The notes below the pieces were generated by a model, which was not told where the DNA came from, made no database searches, and saw nothing but the letters and a program-made list of their open reading frames with translations. Shown piece by piece: positions 1 through 7,228 of a DNA stretch of 12,357 bases. The number at the start of each line of letters is the position of its first letter. Position 1 is the first letter of the stretch. The position numbers were made by a program, and so were the translations under genes. Source of the stretch: Hyphomicrobiaceae bacterium (GTDB lineage Bacteria; Pseudomonadota; Alphaproteobacteria; Rhizobiales; Hyphomicrobiaceae); NCBI GenBank assembly GCA_021775715.1, contig JAJFHI010000082.1:1-12357 (forward strand). The letters are read 5' to 3'.

Positions 1-339
1 TTTGTTTTTCGCTCCGCAAGTCACGACGACGGGTTCGTGGACATCGGCTTGTGCTCCCGTGAATTGCGCGTAGGCACAGATGATGACTTTATCGCCGACG
101 CAGGCCAGACGTGCCGCCGCGCCATTCAGACCGATAATACCGGAACCTTTTTCGCCTTCGATGACGTAAGTTTGAAAGCGGTTGCCGTTGTCGATGTTGT
201 AGATGTCGACGCGCTCATTGACCTTCAATCCCGCCGCATCAATGAGCTTGCGGTCGATGCTGATGGATCCTTCATAGTGTAAATCGCATTCGGTCACAGT
301 CGCCCGGTGGAGTTTGCATTTCAGCATAGTCAGAAGCAT
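1..339 (-). CDS. panD: Aspartate 1-decarboxylase, 3' end outside window
   Basis: Pyruvoyl enzyme that decarboxylates L-aspartate to beta-alanine for pantothenate and coenzyme A synthesis in the cytosol. The reverse strand reads MLLTMLKCKLHRATVTECD and then LHYEGS, so the self-cleavage site falls at Gly24-Ser25, the canonical position; Ser25 would become the pyruvoyl group. Further family signatures are RFQTYVIEGE (the conserved Arg and Tyr of the active site), GLNGAAARLACVGDKVII and the family's usual N-terminal spacing. I chose the ATG at 339 rather than 327 because AAGGA lies 10 nt upstream of it and because other PanD proteins begin with an equivalent M-x-x-T-M-L segment. 113 residues are visible; the family is usually about 120-140 long, so little is missing beyond position 1. 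It lies 56 bp downstream of the NTF2-fold gene on the same strand and may share its transcript. The identification is firm. Confidence 0.95.
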   Translation of the reverse strand, partial: MLLTMLKCKLHRATVTECDLHYEGSISIDRKLIDAAGLKVNERVDIYNIDNGNRFQTYVIEGEKGSGIIGLNGAAARLACVGDKVIICAYAQFTGAQADVHEPVVVTCGAKNK

Positions 340-395
340 TGGTTCGCAGTCCTTGTCATCGTAAAGTCAGTGGCACGAGCAGTGGCGATTGGTGG

Positions 396-830
396 TCAGG
401 TCGCGACCTGCGTAATCCACTCAGTCAAATTATAGTACGTTGAGATGCGTGCGACCTTGTTATCTCGCACCTCGAAAAACGCACCAGCCGGTAGGACGTA
501 TTTTTGGCCTGTTGCAGGTGGCAGGCCGGTTTCCGATTGGACGTATTTGCCATCGACATTGAACTCGGCCGCCGCCCGGGTTCCATCTATATTGACCATG
601 ACTGTTACGCCCGAGAGCTGTTCTTCGTAGTGGTGCGCCATACGGCCGTTAAAGGCTCGGAATTTCTCCCGGCCAATCCGGCGTTCACCCTGGTTCACGT
701 CGTGGATCACATCTTCGACCATCCGGTTCAGCATACCGTCGTAATCACCGGCATTGAAGGCTTCGTAGTATTCGCGGATCAACGCCGCCGTCTTTTGGCG
801 GGCTTGGGAATGCGTTTCGGCCTGGGTCAT
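396..830 (-). CDS. NTF2-fold (SnoaL/ketosteroid-isomerase-related) protein
   Basis: A 144-residue single-domain protein of the NTF2-like superfamily. It resembles the conserved group annotated as steroid delta-isomerase-related or ketosteroid isomerase-related. The N-terminal helix carries YYEAFNAGDYDGML, followed by EDVIHDVNQG, then DGTRAAAEFNVDGKY, LPPATGQKYVLPAGAFFEV and the terminal ARISTYYNLTEW strand; this is the cone-shaped alpha+beta barrel layout with an acidic/His pocket. No substrate is established for this subgroup, and true steroid isomerase activity should not be assumed. The start chosen is ATG at 830, with GAGGA about 11 nt upstream; a TTG three codons earlier (839) would place the same Shine-Dalgarno only 2 nt away. 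The gene diverges from trhO across a 148 bp gap and reads toward panD. The family is clear; the function is unknown. Confidence 0.85.
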   Translation of the reverse strand: MTQAETHSQARQKTAALIREYYEAFNAGDYDGMLNRMVEDVIHDVNQGERRIGREKFRAFNGRMAHHYEEQLSGVTVMVNIDGTRAAAEFNVDGKYVQSETGLPPATGQKYVLPAGAFFEVRDNKVARISTYYNLTEWITQVAT

Positions 831-978
831 CGGGTGCAAAATCCTCGTGGTCGGACAATTTGACCGTTTCCTTAGCAGCGCCGGGGCGGCGGGCCAAGCT
901 GGCTCGGGGCCATTCTGGTGGCTTTTGCCTCAGGCGCGCCGGCTTGCACTGTCCGGGGGGCTCGGATATTGCTCTGGC

Positions 979-1932
979 ATGACTGAGAAGACCCCAAAAT
1001 ACGTGGTTGCGGCCCTTTATAAATTTACACCGATGCCGGACTTTGAAGCGGCAAAGGCGCCGCTTGCGGCCGTCTGTGAGGCTGAGAATGTCACGGGGAC
1101 GCTGCTACTGGCGCATGAGGGCATCAACGGCACAATTGCGGGCTCTCGCGCCGGGATCGATAGGGTGCTCTGCCACATCCGCGCATTGCCTGGTTGTGCC
1201 GACCTTGAGGTCAAAGAGGGCTTCAGTGTCGTCTCGCCCTTCATTCGTCTGAAGGTTCGTTTAAAGCGTGAGATCGTCACCATGGGCGTGCCCGATATCG
1301 ATCCGTTGCAAAGCGCGGGCACATACGTTGCGCCGCAGGAGTGGAACGGGCTGATTGCGTCGCCCGACACCGTCGTGATCGACACCCGAAACGATTATGA
1401 GGTTGGCATCGGGACGTTTGAAAATGCGATCAATCCGGAGACGGCGAATTTTCGTGAATTGCCTAGGTGGACCGAGGCCAATTTGCCGGAAGACAAGTCG
1501 ACGAAAATCGCAATGTTTTGCACCGGTGGTATCCGCTGTGAAAAGGCAACTGCACTTTTGAAGGAGCGCGGTTATTCCGAGGTCTACCACCTCAAGGGCG
1601 GCATCTTGAAATACCTTGAGGAGGTGCCCGTCGAAGACAGCCTCTGGAAAGGTGAGTGCTTCGTGTTCGACCGACGCGTGTCCGTTGGCCACGGATTGAA
1701 GCCTGGCCCCTATCAGCAGTGCGCCATGTGCCGTCAACCGTTTGTGTCGGGCGAAGGCGCTGGGGGTTATGCAAAAAGTGCCTGCCCGACGTGCGAAACC
1801 AACGCCGTCGAGATCAAACGCCAACGCGCCGAACAGCGCCAACACCAGATCGAACTTGCACGCGCCCGCGGCGAAGAACACTTGGGCCCCAGACACAAAG
1901 GTCCCAAACATAAACCGCAAAAAGCAAAATAG
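979..1932 (+). CDS. trhO: tRNA uridine(34) hydroxylase, rhodanese-fold (UPF0176/YceA family)
   Basis: Oxygen-dependent hydroxylase that makes 5-hydroxyuridine at the wobble position of tRNA, a precursor of cmo5U-type modifications. The 317-residue product has the family's N-terminal domain (YVVAALYKFTPMPDF, LLLAHEGINGTIAGS, at about 8-56), a central rhodanese domain (about 125-220; VVIDTRNDYE) and the active-site loop FCTGGIRCEKAT, with Cys181 as the likely catalytic residue and Cys187 nearby. A C-terminal cysteine module follows (CAMC at 248-251, CPTC at 269-272), probably a metal site, and then a Lys/Arg/His-rich tail that could contact RNA. The frame is open back to 847, but homology begins just after ATG 979 (MTEKTPKYVV), so the upstream 44 codons are rejected; only a weak purine-rich Shine-Dalgarno is seen. 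The length agrees with the family (about 300-350). Divergently arranged with the NTF2-fold gene. Confidence 0.93.
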   Translation: MTEKTPKYVVAALYKFTPMPDFEAAKAPLAAVCEAENVTGTLLLAHEGINGTIAGSRAGIDRVLCHIRALPGCADLEVKEGFSVVSPFIRLKVRLKREIVTMGVPDIDPLQSAGTYVAPQEWNGLIASPDTVVIDTRNDYEVGIGTFENAINPETANFRELPRWTEANLPEDKSTKIAMFCTGGIRCEKATALLKERGYSEVYHLKGGILKYLEEVPVEDSLWKGECFVFDRRVSVGHGLKPGPYQQCAMCRQPFVSGEGAGGYAKSACPTCETNAVEIKRQRAEQRQHQIELARARGEEHLGPRHKGPKHKPQKAK

Positions 1933-1970
1933 CCGTCATCCAACGGCGGTTAGTTCTGGGCATCACAAAC

Positions 1971-2025
1971 CTTCAAGTCTTTGTGTGGTCTTGAAGCAGT
2001 GAAGGTGGCTTTGTGTTAAGGCCAC
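1971..2025 (+). repeat. Two consecutive inverted repeats in the trhO-glutamate synthase spacer
   Basis: The 132 bp spacer holds two perfect small inverted repeats. CTTCAAG at 1971-1977 pairs with CTTGAAG at 1990-1996 (12 nt loop). GTGGC at 2005-2009 pairs with GCCAC at 2021-2025 (11 nt loop). Neither is followed by a T-run, so they are not typical intrinsic terminators. A weak sigma70-like pair (TTGAAG at 1991, TGTTAA at 2014, 17 bp apart) overlaps them. They could be a leader structure or an operator; nothing here decides which. Confidence 0.35.
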
Positions 2026-2064
2026 AGTGTTAGACCCGAAAGGCAGCCGGTTGGAGAAACGTTT

Positions 2065-3609
2065 ATGTGGTTATTGGATGGATTTGTCTTCAACGCACTT
2101 GGTGTGTTGGCATCGATTTTTGTATTTCTTGCCGGTGCGATTGTCTTGGTCCTGGCGGCCCTGTTTGTCATAGATATCTTGCAGACCAAAGATGCCATCC
2201 GTCACAACTATCCTGTTATCGGCCGCTTTCGTTATCTTTTCTCGACGCTCGGTGAATTCTTTCGACAATACTTTTTTGCGATGGACCGCGAGGAAATGCC
2301 TTTCAATCGCGCCGAGCGCGAATGGGTCTACAAGTCATCGTCCGGCCGCGACAACACGATTGCTTTTGGGTCCACCCGCAGTCTCACTCCGGTTGGCACA
2401 CAAATTTTCGTCAATTGCCCATACCCAAAACTTGAGGTTGATGTGCACAACGTGCCGGCTGTAACTATCGGGCCGTATTGCAAAACACCCTATGAAACAG
2501 ACAGCATCATTCACATCTCCGGCATGAGCTACGGGGCGATCTCGGAACCTGCTGTGCGGTCACTTTCGCGTGGCGCTAAGCTTGCCAACTGCTGGCTCAA
2601 CACCGGCGAGGGCGGCTTGTCGCCCTTTCACCTCGAAGGTGGCGGCGATATCGTTTTTCAAATTGGCACAGCGAAGTACGGTGTGCGTGACGCCGATGGA
2701 AAGTTGTCCGATGTAAAACTAAGAGAAATTGCAGCGCACGAACAAGTCCGGATGTTTGAAGTGAAAATGAGCCAGGGTGCCAAGCCGGGCAAAGGTGGAA
2801 TTCTTCCGGCCGCTAAGGTCAACAAGCAGATTGCTGAAATTCGCGGCATTCCCGTCAACGAGGCATCGATCTCACCTAACCGCCATCCCGAAATTAACAG
2901 CAACGAAGACCTGCTGGACTTCGTCGCACATGTCCGCGATGTCACGGGCAAGCCAACCGGTTTTAAATGTGTGCTCGGTGCCTATGGTTGGTTGGAAAAC
3001 ATGTGCCAAGAGATCAACCGTCGCGGGATCGAGTCAGCACCTGATTTCATCACTATCGACAGCGGCGACGGGGGGACAGGTGCCGCGCCAATGCCGCTGA
3101 TGGACAACGTCGGGCTGCCGATCAAGAATGCCCTGCCGGTGGTCGCCAATATTCTCATCAAGTACGACCTGAAAGATCGCATCAAAATTGTGGCATCGGG
3201 TAAACTCATCACTCCAGCCGAGGTTGCGTGGGCGTATTGCGCCGGCGCCGATTTTGTCGCGTCAGCGCGCGGGTTCATGTTTGCACTGGGCTGTATTCAG
3301 GCTTTGAAGTGCAACAAAAACACCTGCCCGACGGGTATCACGACACACAACAAGCGGCTGCAAAGCGGCCTCGATCCTGCCAATAAGGCCGAGCGCGTGA
3401 AAAACTTCGTTAGCAAAATCCACTACGGTGTCGGCCTGATTGCCCATTCATGCGGCGTCAATCACCCGCGTGAGCTTCGTCGGTATCACGTGCAACTTGT
3501 CCAGGCGAATGGCCGCTCCGAGCCCATGGATGTAATCTATCCCTATCCAGAGCCGCAAGGTTCCCATGGCGCTGTTGCGACCGCGCCCGGGACAAAAACC
3601 ATCCGTTAA
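2065..3609 (+). CDS. Membrane-anchored FMN-binding glutamate synthase family protein
   Basis: A 514-residue relative of the synthase domain of glutamate synthase. Residues 8-38 form a hydrophobic membrane anchor, followed by a soluble domain with the FMN-barrel signatures ISGMSYGAIS (151-160), NTGEGGLSPFH (179-189), VKMSQGAKPGKGG (233-245), ISPNRHPEI (269-277), DSGDGGTGAAP (332-342) and VASGKLITPAEV. The 3Fe-4S motif C-x5-C-x4-C is intact (Cys410, Cys416, Cys421, in GCIQALKCNKNTCPTG). It lacks the N-terminal class II glutaminase domain and the C-terminal beta-helix of full-length GltB, as in the stand-alone YerD-type proteins. It therefore cannot liberate ammonia from glutamine by itself, and its physiological substrate and electron donor are unproven. 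The ATG at 2065 has GGAGA 7 nt upstream. It heads a same-strand series with the SecD-head-like gene (75 bp gap) and the MFS gene. The family is secure; the reaction is inferred only. Confidence 0.9.
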   Translation: MWLLDGFVFNALGVLASIFVFLAGAIVLVLAALFVIDILQTKDAIRHNYPVIGRFRYLFSTLGEFFRQYFFAMDREEMPFNRAEREWVYKSSSGRDNTIAFGSTRSLTPVGTQIFVNCPYPKLEVDVHNVPAVTIGPYCKTPYETDSIIHISGMSYGAISEPAVRSLSRGAKLANCWLNTGEGGLSPFHLEGGGDIVFQIGTAKYGVRDADGKLSDVKLREIAAHEQVRMFEVKMSQGAKPGKGGILPAAKVNKQIAEIRGIPVNEASISPNRHPEINSNEDLLDFVAHVRDVTGKPTGFKCVLGAYGWLENMCQEINRRGIESAPDFITIDSGDGGTGAAPMPLMDNVGLPIKNALPVVANILIKYDLKDRIKIVASGKLITPAEVAWAYCAGADFVASARGFMFALGCIQALKCNKNTCPTGITTHNKRLQSGLDPANKAERVKNFVSKIHYGVGLIAHSCGVNHPRELRRYHVQLVQANGRSEPMDVIYPYPEPQGSHGAVATAPGTKTIR

Positions 3610-3684
3610 CTTTGCACGATCCTACAGGGCGCGCTAAGCACGAGAAGTAATGCCAAAAACCAATCTACGGGGAAGAAGCCAACT

Positions 3685-4713
3685 ATGACCTTTTTTAGCG
3701 TCCGCTCGCAGCATGTGTTCGGTCTTATCGGTGCAGCCGTATATGCCTTTGTTGTTGCGCTATCTACCAACGTGGCCCGGGCGGAGGACAAACCGGACGT
3801 GTGCGTCCAGGTCACGATGGACATTGACGATATTCATTTGTCATATCGCAACGAACTGCAGGCGCGCATAGATCGCTTGCTGGCGACAGGTGGCATCAAG
3901 CATCTCGGCGTCAATATCAAGGGTGGCAACATCAACGTGTTGTTGGCCGACGTTGCCGACGTCGACAAAGCAACCGCACTTGTTCAGACCATCAACGTGC
4001 CACTTGTGCTCTATGGAAGCGATGAGTTTGACATCGTCAACGAGGGTGACGGGCGCATCGTTGTAAAGCCGTCCCCCGGCGCCTTTCTTGAGATTGAAGA
4101 GGCGACAATGGCAGCCCTCAGGTCGCGCACCAAGATCGTGTCAAATCTCAAGACCAACGGGCAGACCAAGATCACGATGTTGAGCCAGAATGAGTTTCTG
4201 GTGTTTGCACCAGGCATTAAAGACATGGATGAATACAAGCGTCCGTTCGCGTTCACCCCAGGCGTTGATCTGACAATTCGCTTGTGGCCCCAGCCAAAAG
4301 AGGGCGAGCCGGTCGTAGCTCCAAAGCCAGGGTCGATGCAACCTGTGCGTCGAGGCTTCACCCACCGGCGTCTGGTCCTGGTGCCGCGTGTTGCTTTTGC
4401 CGATGGCCGTGATCTTGTCCGCGCAATTCCTGAAGTTGTCGATGGCAAGTCAGGCCTGAGCTTAAAGTTTTCGGGCCGTGGTACGAAAACACTCAAAGCC
4501 GTCACCGCAGACGCCAGCGGCGACATTATCGCAATTCTTCTCAGCAACATCATCGTTGCCGAATACAAAATCGATAAGCCCGTGACAGACGGAAAACTCT
4601 TCGTGCCGGTTGAGGAAACACCCGAGGAGCTGGCAAGGCTTGCCGATAAAGTCCAATCGGGTGGCTACCAACCACTGCATAAGGTCGAGCCCAGCGAAAA
4701 GTGCCAGCAGTGA
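3685..4713 (+). CDS. Secreted protein resembling the SecD periplasmic (P1) region
   Basis: A 342-residue exported protein. Residues 1-33 are a Sec-type signal peptide (hydrophobic stretch about 11-28, likely cleavage after ARA at 33). Residues 50-128 (RNELQARIDRLL, GGNINVLLADVADVDKA, GRIVVKPSPG) and 136-200 (ATMAALRSRT, FLVFAPGIKDMDEY, VDLTIRL) follow the order of the SecD periplasmic repeats that precede PG-[IV]-xD. Residues 250-308 (GLSLKFSGRGTKTLKAVTAD, DIIAILLSNIIVAEYKIDKP) match the SecD head subdomain pattern of a 'V-F-x2-G' strand, a helix and an 'AIVLD..V..AP.I' strand. The six transmembrane helices of SecD are absent, so this is not the export motor itself. A Pro-rich linker lies at 203-220. 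A lone cysteine at 40 and another at 340 could form a disulfide. The start has GGGGAAG upstream. The resemblance was judged by eye, without a profile search; the function is unknown. Confidence 0.72.
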   Translation: MTFFSVRSQHVFGLIGAAVYAFVVALSTNVARAEDKPDVCVQVTMDIDDIHLSYRNELQARIDRLLATGGIKHLGVNIKGGNINVLLADVADVDKATALVQTINVPLVLYGSDEFDIVNEGDGRIVVKPSPGAFLEIEEATMAALRSRTKIVSNLKTNGQTKITMLSQNEFLVFAPGIKDMDEYKRPFAFTPGVDLTIRLWPQPKEGEPVVAPKPGSMQPVRRGFTHRRLVLVPRVAFADGRDLVRAIPEVVDGKSGLSLKFSGRGTKTLKAVTADASGDIIAILLSNIIVAEYKIDKPVTDGKLFVPVEETPEELARLADKVQSGGYQPLHKVEPSEKCQQ

Positions 4714-4747
4714 GCGCGATTACAACGGCCATGCGAAGCCGCCATAA

Positions 4748-5917
4748 ATGAAATTCCGCGCCATATCATTGCTCATGCTCGCCGAAGTTATGGCGATGGC
4801 GCTTTGGTTTGTGTCGGCGGCAGTGTTACCGGATATACTGCGCGAGGTCACACTTAGCCCGATGCGCCAGGCGGCGCTAACCAGCGGTGTGCAGGCGGGC
4901 TTCGTCATCGGCGCCTTGATGTCGGCGGTCCTGGGTCTGGCAGATCGCTTTGACCCACGCCGTGTGTTTGCAGTTTCCGCAATCGGCGCTGGACTTTTCA
5001 ATGCAACTTTGTTGGTTTCCGAACCCGGCAGTCTGGCAGCCATAGCAGCCCGCGTTGCAACAGGCGCGTTGCTGGCGGGCGTCTATCCCGTCGGCATGAA
5101 GATTGTGGTCGGTTGGGGCCGCGAAGACCGCGGCTTTCTTGTTGGCGCACTGGTCGGAGCTTTGACACTCGGCTCGGCGTCCCCGCATTTGATTGCGTTG
5201 GCCGGTGGTGCGGACTGGCGCTTCACGGTTGGCGTGGCGTCGCTTGCTTCGATCGCGTCAGGCATTCTCGGTCTGTTCGTCGCGCTTGGTCCGCATCATG
5301 CTATCGCTGCCCGCTTCGATGCCACGGCAATTACAGCTGCGTGGACCAATCGGCGCGTACGTTTGGCTTATGCTGGCTACCTCGGGCACATGTGGGAGCT
5401 TTATGCCATGTGGGCGTGGATCGCAGCGGCAACGGCTATGTCATATGCCGCTACGATGCCGCTAGCCGCTGCTGAACAGTTGTCGATAGTTACAGCCTTC
5501 ATCGCGATCGGTGCAGGCGGGCTTGCGTGTGCGTTCGCAGGCCTCGCCGCCGACCGCATCGGCAAAGCCAACGTCACTATCATCGCTATGGGGCTAAGTG
5601 GCGCGTCAGCTCTAGCGACGGCGCTGACATTTGGCGGTCCGTCGAGGCTGACCTTTGTCATCGTCGTTATATGGGGCATCACGATTATCCCGGATTCAGC
5701 GCAGTTTTCCGCACTCGTCGCCGATGCCGCCCCCTCAGACCAAGCTGGTAGTCTCATGACATTCCAAACCGCGCTCGGCTTTGCTCTGACGTTCGTCACA
5801 GTGCAAATTACACCCGTTCTCGCGACCCATTTTGGCTGGCCGATTGTACTTGCCGGTTTGGCGCTTGGTCCGGTTTTTGGCATCGCAGCGATGTTTCGTT
5901 TGAAAGCCATGGATTGA
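4748..5917 (+). CDS. Major facilitator superfamily transporter
   Basis: A 389-residue inner-membrane protein with about 12 hydrophobic helices in two halves. Between helices 2 and 3 is an MFS motif-A variant, GLADRFDPRRV (63-73), and its counterpart in the second half is GLAADRIGKANV (265-276). Helix 4 carries RVATGALLAGVYPVGMKI (102-119), and a central loop (about 181-208) separates the halves. The segment YLGHMWELYAMWAW (211-224) is characteristic of a subset of proteobacterial MFS proteins whose substrate I cannot name; a sugar, organic acid or drug is not distinguishable from sequence. It starts 34 bp after the SecD-head-like gene, so translational coupling or co-transcription is likely; the Shine-Dalgarno before ATG 4748 is weak. 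The family is clear; the substrate and direction of transport are unknown. Confidence 0.9.
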   Translation: MKFRAISLLMLAEVMAMALWFVSAAVLPDILREVTLSPMRQAALTSGVQAGFVIGALMSAVLGLADRFDPRRVFAVSAIGAGLFNATLLVSEPGSLAAIAARVATGALLAGVYPVGMKIVVGWGREDRGFLVGALVGALTLGSASPHLIALAGGADWRFTVGVASLASIASGILGLFVALGPHHAIAARFDATAITAAWTNRRVRLAYAGYLGHMWELYAMWAWIAAATAMSYAATMPLAAAEQLSIVTAFIAIGAGGLACAFAGLAADRIGKANVTIIAMGLSGASALATALTFGGPSRLTFVIVVIWGITIIPDSAQFSALVADAAPSDQAGSLMTFQTALGFALTFVTVQITPVLATHFGWPIVLAGLALGPVFGIAAMFRLKAMD

Positions 5918-5970
5918 GCCGTCATTACGCCGACTAGTGCCATGATTAAGGCTATTGGTGCTGCTAGAGC

Positions 5971-5997
5971 CACAGACGCTGCCGTTCTGCGTTTTTT
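5971..5997 (+). terminator. Possible intrinsic terminator after the MFS gene
   Basis: CAGACG and CGTTCTG can form a short stem (one bulged T) around the loop CTGC, followed closely by a run of six T at 5992-5997. It lies 50-80 bp after the MFS stop codon, in the right place to end the glutamate synthase-SecD-like-MFS transcript. The stem is short, so the call is tentative. Confidence 0.4.
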
Positions 5998-5998
5998 C

Positions 5999-6026
5999 TT
6001 GCAGTGGCAGCCGGGTCCACTAGTAT
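5999..6026 (+). promoter_or_regulatory. Candidate sigma70-type promoter for the MBL-fold gene
   Basis: TTGCAG at 5999-6004 and TAGTAT at 6021-6026 are 16 bp apart and lie about 40 bp before the ATG at 6069, just after the possible terminator. The match to consensus is moderate (4 of 6 in each box); the position supports it more than the sequence. Confidence 0.3.
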
Positions 6027-6068
6027 TTTGTGCACGATCGAAATCAAAATTATAAGATGGAGAAAACG

Positions 6069-7085
6069 ATGGCTCTTGATACCTCGAAAATGGCGCCGGT
6101 TTCGCGCAGAGATCTGCTTGTTGGGACTGCCGCAACGGGTCTGGCTGCGACAACAACCGGCTTGATGACGAGCACAGCCAGTGCAGAGGCGCCGTTTGTC
6201 AAAACCCAGGCTCCGTATTTCTATCGCTTTAACATTGGTAAGTTTGAAGCGACGGTCGTGTCGGACGGTCCGCTACCGTTGGGCGATCCAACGAAGACAT
6301 TTATCCCAACAAAGGGTGAGAACATCACCGGCCTGCTTGAGAAGCATTTTCTGCCCACCGACAATGTCGTGCTGGAGCAGAATATTCTCGTCGTGAACAC
6401 GGGCTCCAAGCTCGTGATCTTTGATACGGGCATGGGTGACTCAGATATCTTCGGGCCAACAACCGGCAAGCTGAAAAGCAACCTCAAAGCCGCTGGTATT
6501 GATCCCGCTCAAATTGATGCGGTCGTTGTCTCACATGCCCACCCCGATCACCTGTGGGGACTGATGACCGCGGATGGATCGTCGAACTTCCCGAATGCGC
6601 AGATCTTCATCAGTCAAGTTGACTATGATTTCTGGACGGCTGATGCACAGCTCAACGGCGAAGGGTTCGTCAAGCTCAATGCTGAAAACACCGTCAAGCA
6701 ATTGAAGCCAAACATGGAAAAGATCACATTCCTCAAAGGCGGCGAAGAATTCCTGCCGGGCATTCAGGCAATCGCCACACCAGGGCACACACCGGGACAT
6801 ATGTCCTTCATGATTACGTCGGACGGTGAGACTTTCTGCAACCTCGCCGATATCTCGCACCATTACGTGCTGTTGTTTGAAAAGCCATGGACTGAGTTTG
6901 CCTACGACACGGACGCTAAGGCTGCAGTTGCCTCACGCACAAAAATGCTCGACATGCTGGCAACCGACAAAATTCCGTTTGTATCGTTCCACTTCCCATG
7001 GCCCGGCATCGGCTACGCCGGCCGTCACGGTGCCGATGGCAAAGGCTTCCACTATCATCCAAAGCCAATGAAGTTGGCGATATAG
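6069..7085 (+). CDS. Tat-exported MBL-fold hydrolase, methyl-parathion-hydrolase-like
   Basis: A 338-residue metallo-beta-lactamase-fold hydrolase. The N-terminus has a twin-arginine signal (VSRRDLLVG, 11-19, then an Ala/Thr-rich hydrophobic stretch and a likely cleavage after ASA at 39), so it should be folded in the cytoplasm and sent to the periplasm. All seven dinuclear metal ligands of the fold are present: His156, His158, Asp160 and His161 in HAHPDH; His240 in GHTPGH; Asp261; His308. Their spacing (240-261-308) is the same as in methyl parathion hydrolase as I recall it, and blocks such as FGPTTGKLKSNLKAAG, LMTADGSSNFPNA and PGIG match that family too. Zinc is the usual metal. The natural substrate is unknown: lactones, esters and phosphotriesters are all used by relatives. 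I chose ATG 6069 because GGAGA ends 5 nt before it; the frame is open from 6030, with an ATG at 6057. A single-gene unit ending in a strong terminator. Confidence 0.9.
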   Translation: MALDTSKMAPVSRRDLLVGTAATGLAATTTGLMTSTASAEAPFVKTQAPYFYRFNIGKFEATVVSDGPLPLGDPTKTFIPTKGENITGLLEKHFLPTDNVVLEQNILVVNTGSKLVIFDTGMGDSDIFGPTTGKLKSNLKAAGIDPAQIDAVVVSHAHPDHLWGLMTADGSSNFPNAQIFISQVDYDFWTADAQLNGEGFVKLNAENTVKQLKPNMEKITFLKGGEEFLPGIQAIATPGHTPGHMSFMITSDGETFCNLADISHHYVLLFEKPWTEFAYDTDAKAAVASRTKMLDMLATDKIPFVSFHFPWPGIGYAGRHGADGKGFHYHPKPMKLAI

Positions 7086-7120
7086 GCGTCCACCCACGTT
7101 GGTAGGACGGTAGTCTTTTC

Positions 7121-7155
7121 AAAAGGGAGCGCAGCAAGGCTGCGTTCCCCTTTTT
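7121..7155 (+). terminator. Strong intrinsic terminator after the MBL-fold gene
   Basis: A 15-16 bp stem (AAAAGGGAGCGCAGC against GCTGCGTTCCCCTTTT, one bulge and one G-T pair) closes on a loop of three bases, AAG, and runs into TTTTT. It lies 35 bp after the stop codon. The A-rich 5' arm could let it work on the opposite strand too, insulating the repeat region beyond. Confidence 0.88.
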
Positions 7156-7189
7156 GCTGGGATCATTAGCCGGCACAAACACTCCCGAC

Positions 7190-7228
7190 TTTCCGTCGTC
7201 ATTCCCGGCTTGATTGGGAATCCAAGTG
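7190..7228. repeat. Short dispersed-type inverted repeat (GTCATTCCC...GGGAATCCA)
   Basis: ATTCCC at 7201-7206 pairs with GGGAAT at 7216-7221 around a 9 nt loop, inside the wider string CGTCATTCCCGGCTTGATTG then GGAATCCA. Intergenic elements of the form GTCATTCCCGC...GCGGGAATCCA are widespread in several proteobacterial genomes, and the reverse-strand translation WIPNQAGND is a familiar false-ORF signature of them. This is a single copy within the window. Confidence 0.55.

Noticed and set aside
847..978. An N-terminal extension of trhO from the ATG at 847
   Set aside because: The 44 extra residues have no family similarity and overlap the upstream region needed for divergent promoters; homology starts at 979.
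1932..1947. GCCGT/ACGGC hairpin right after trhO as a terminator
   Set aside because: A five-base stem with no T-run; too weak to call.
5401..6156. A 251-codon minus-strand frame opposite the MFS gene
   Set aside because: An antisense shadow; it crosses the MFS stop and the terminator/promoter region and has no recognisable domain.
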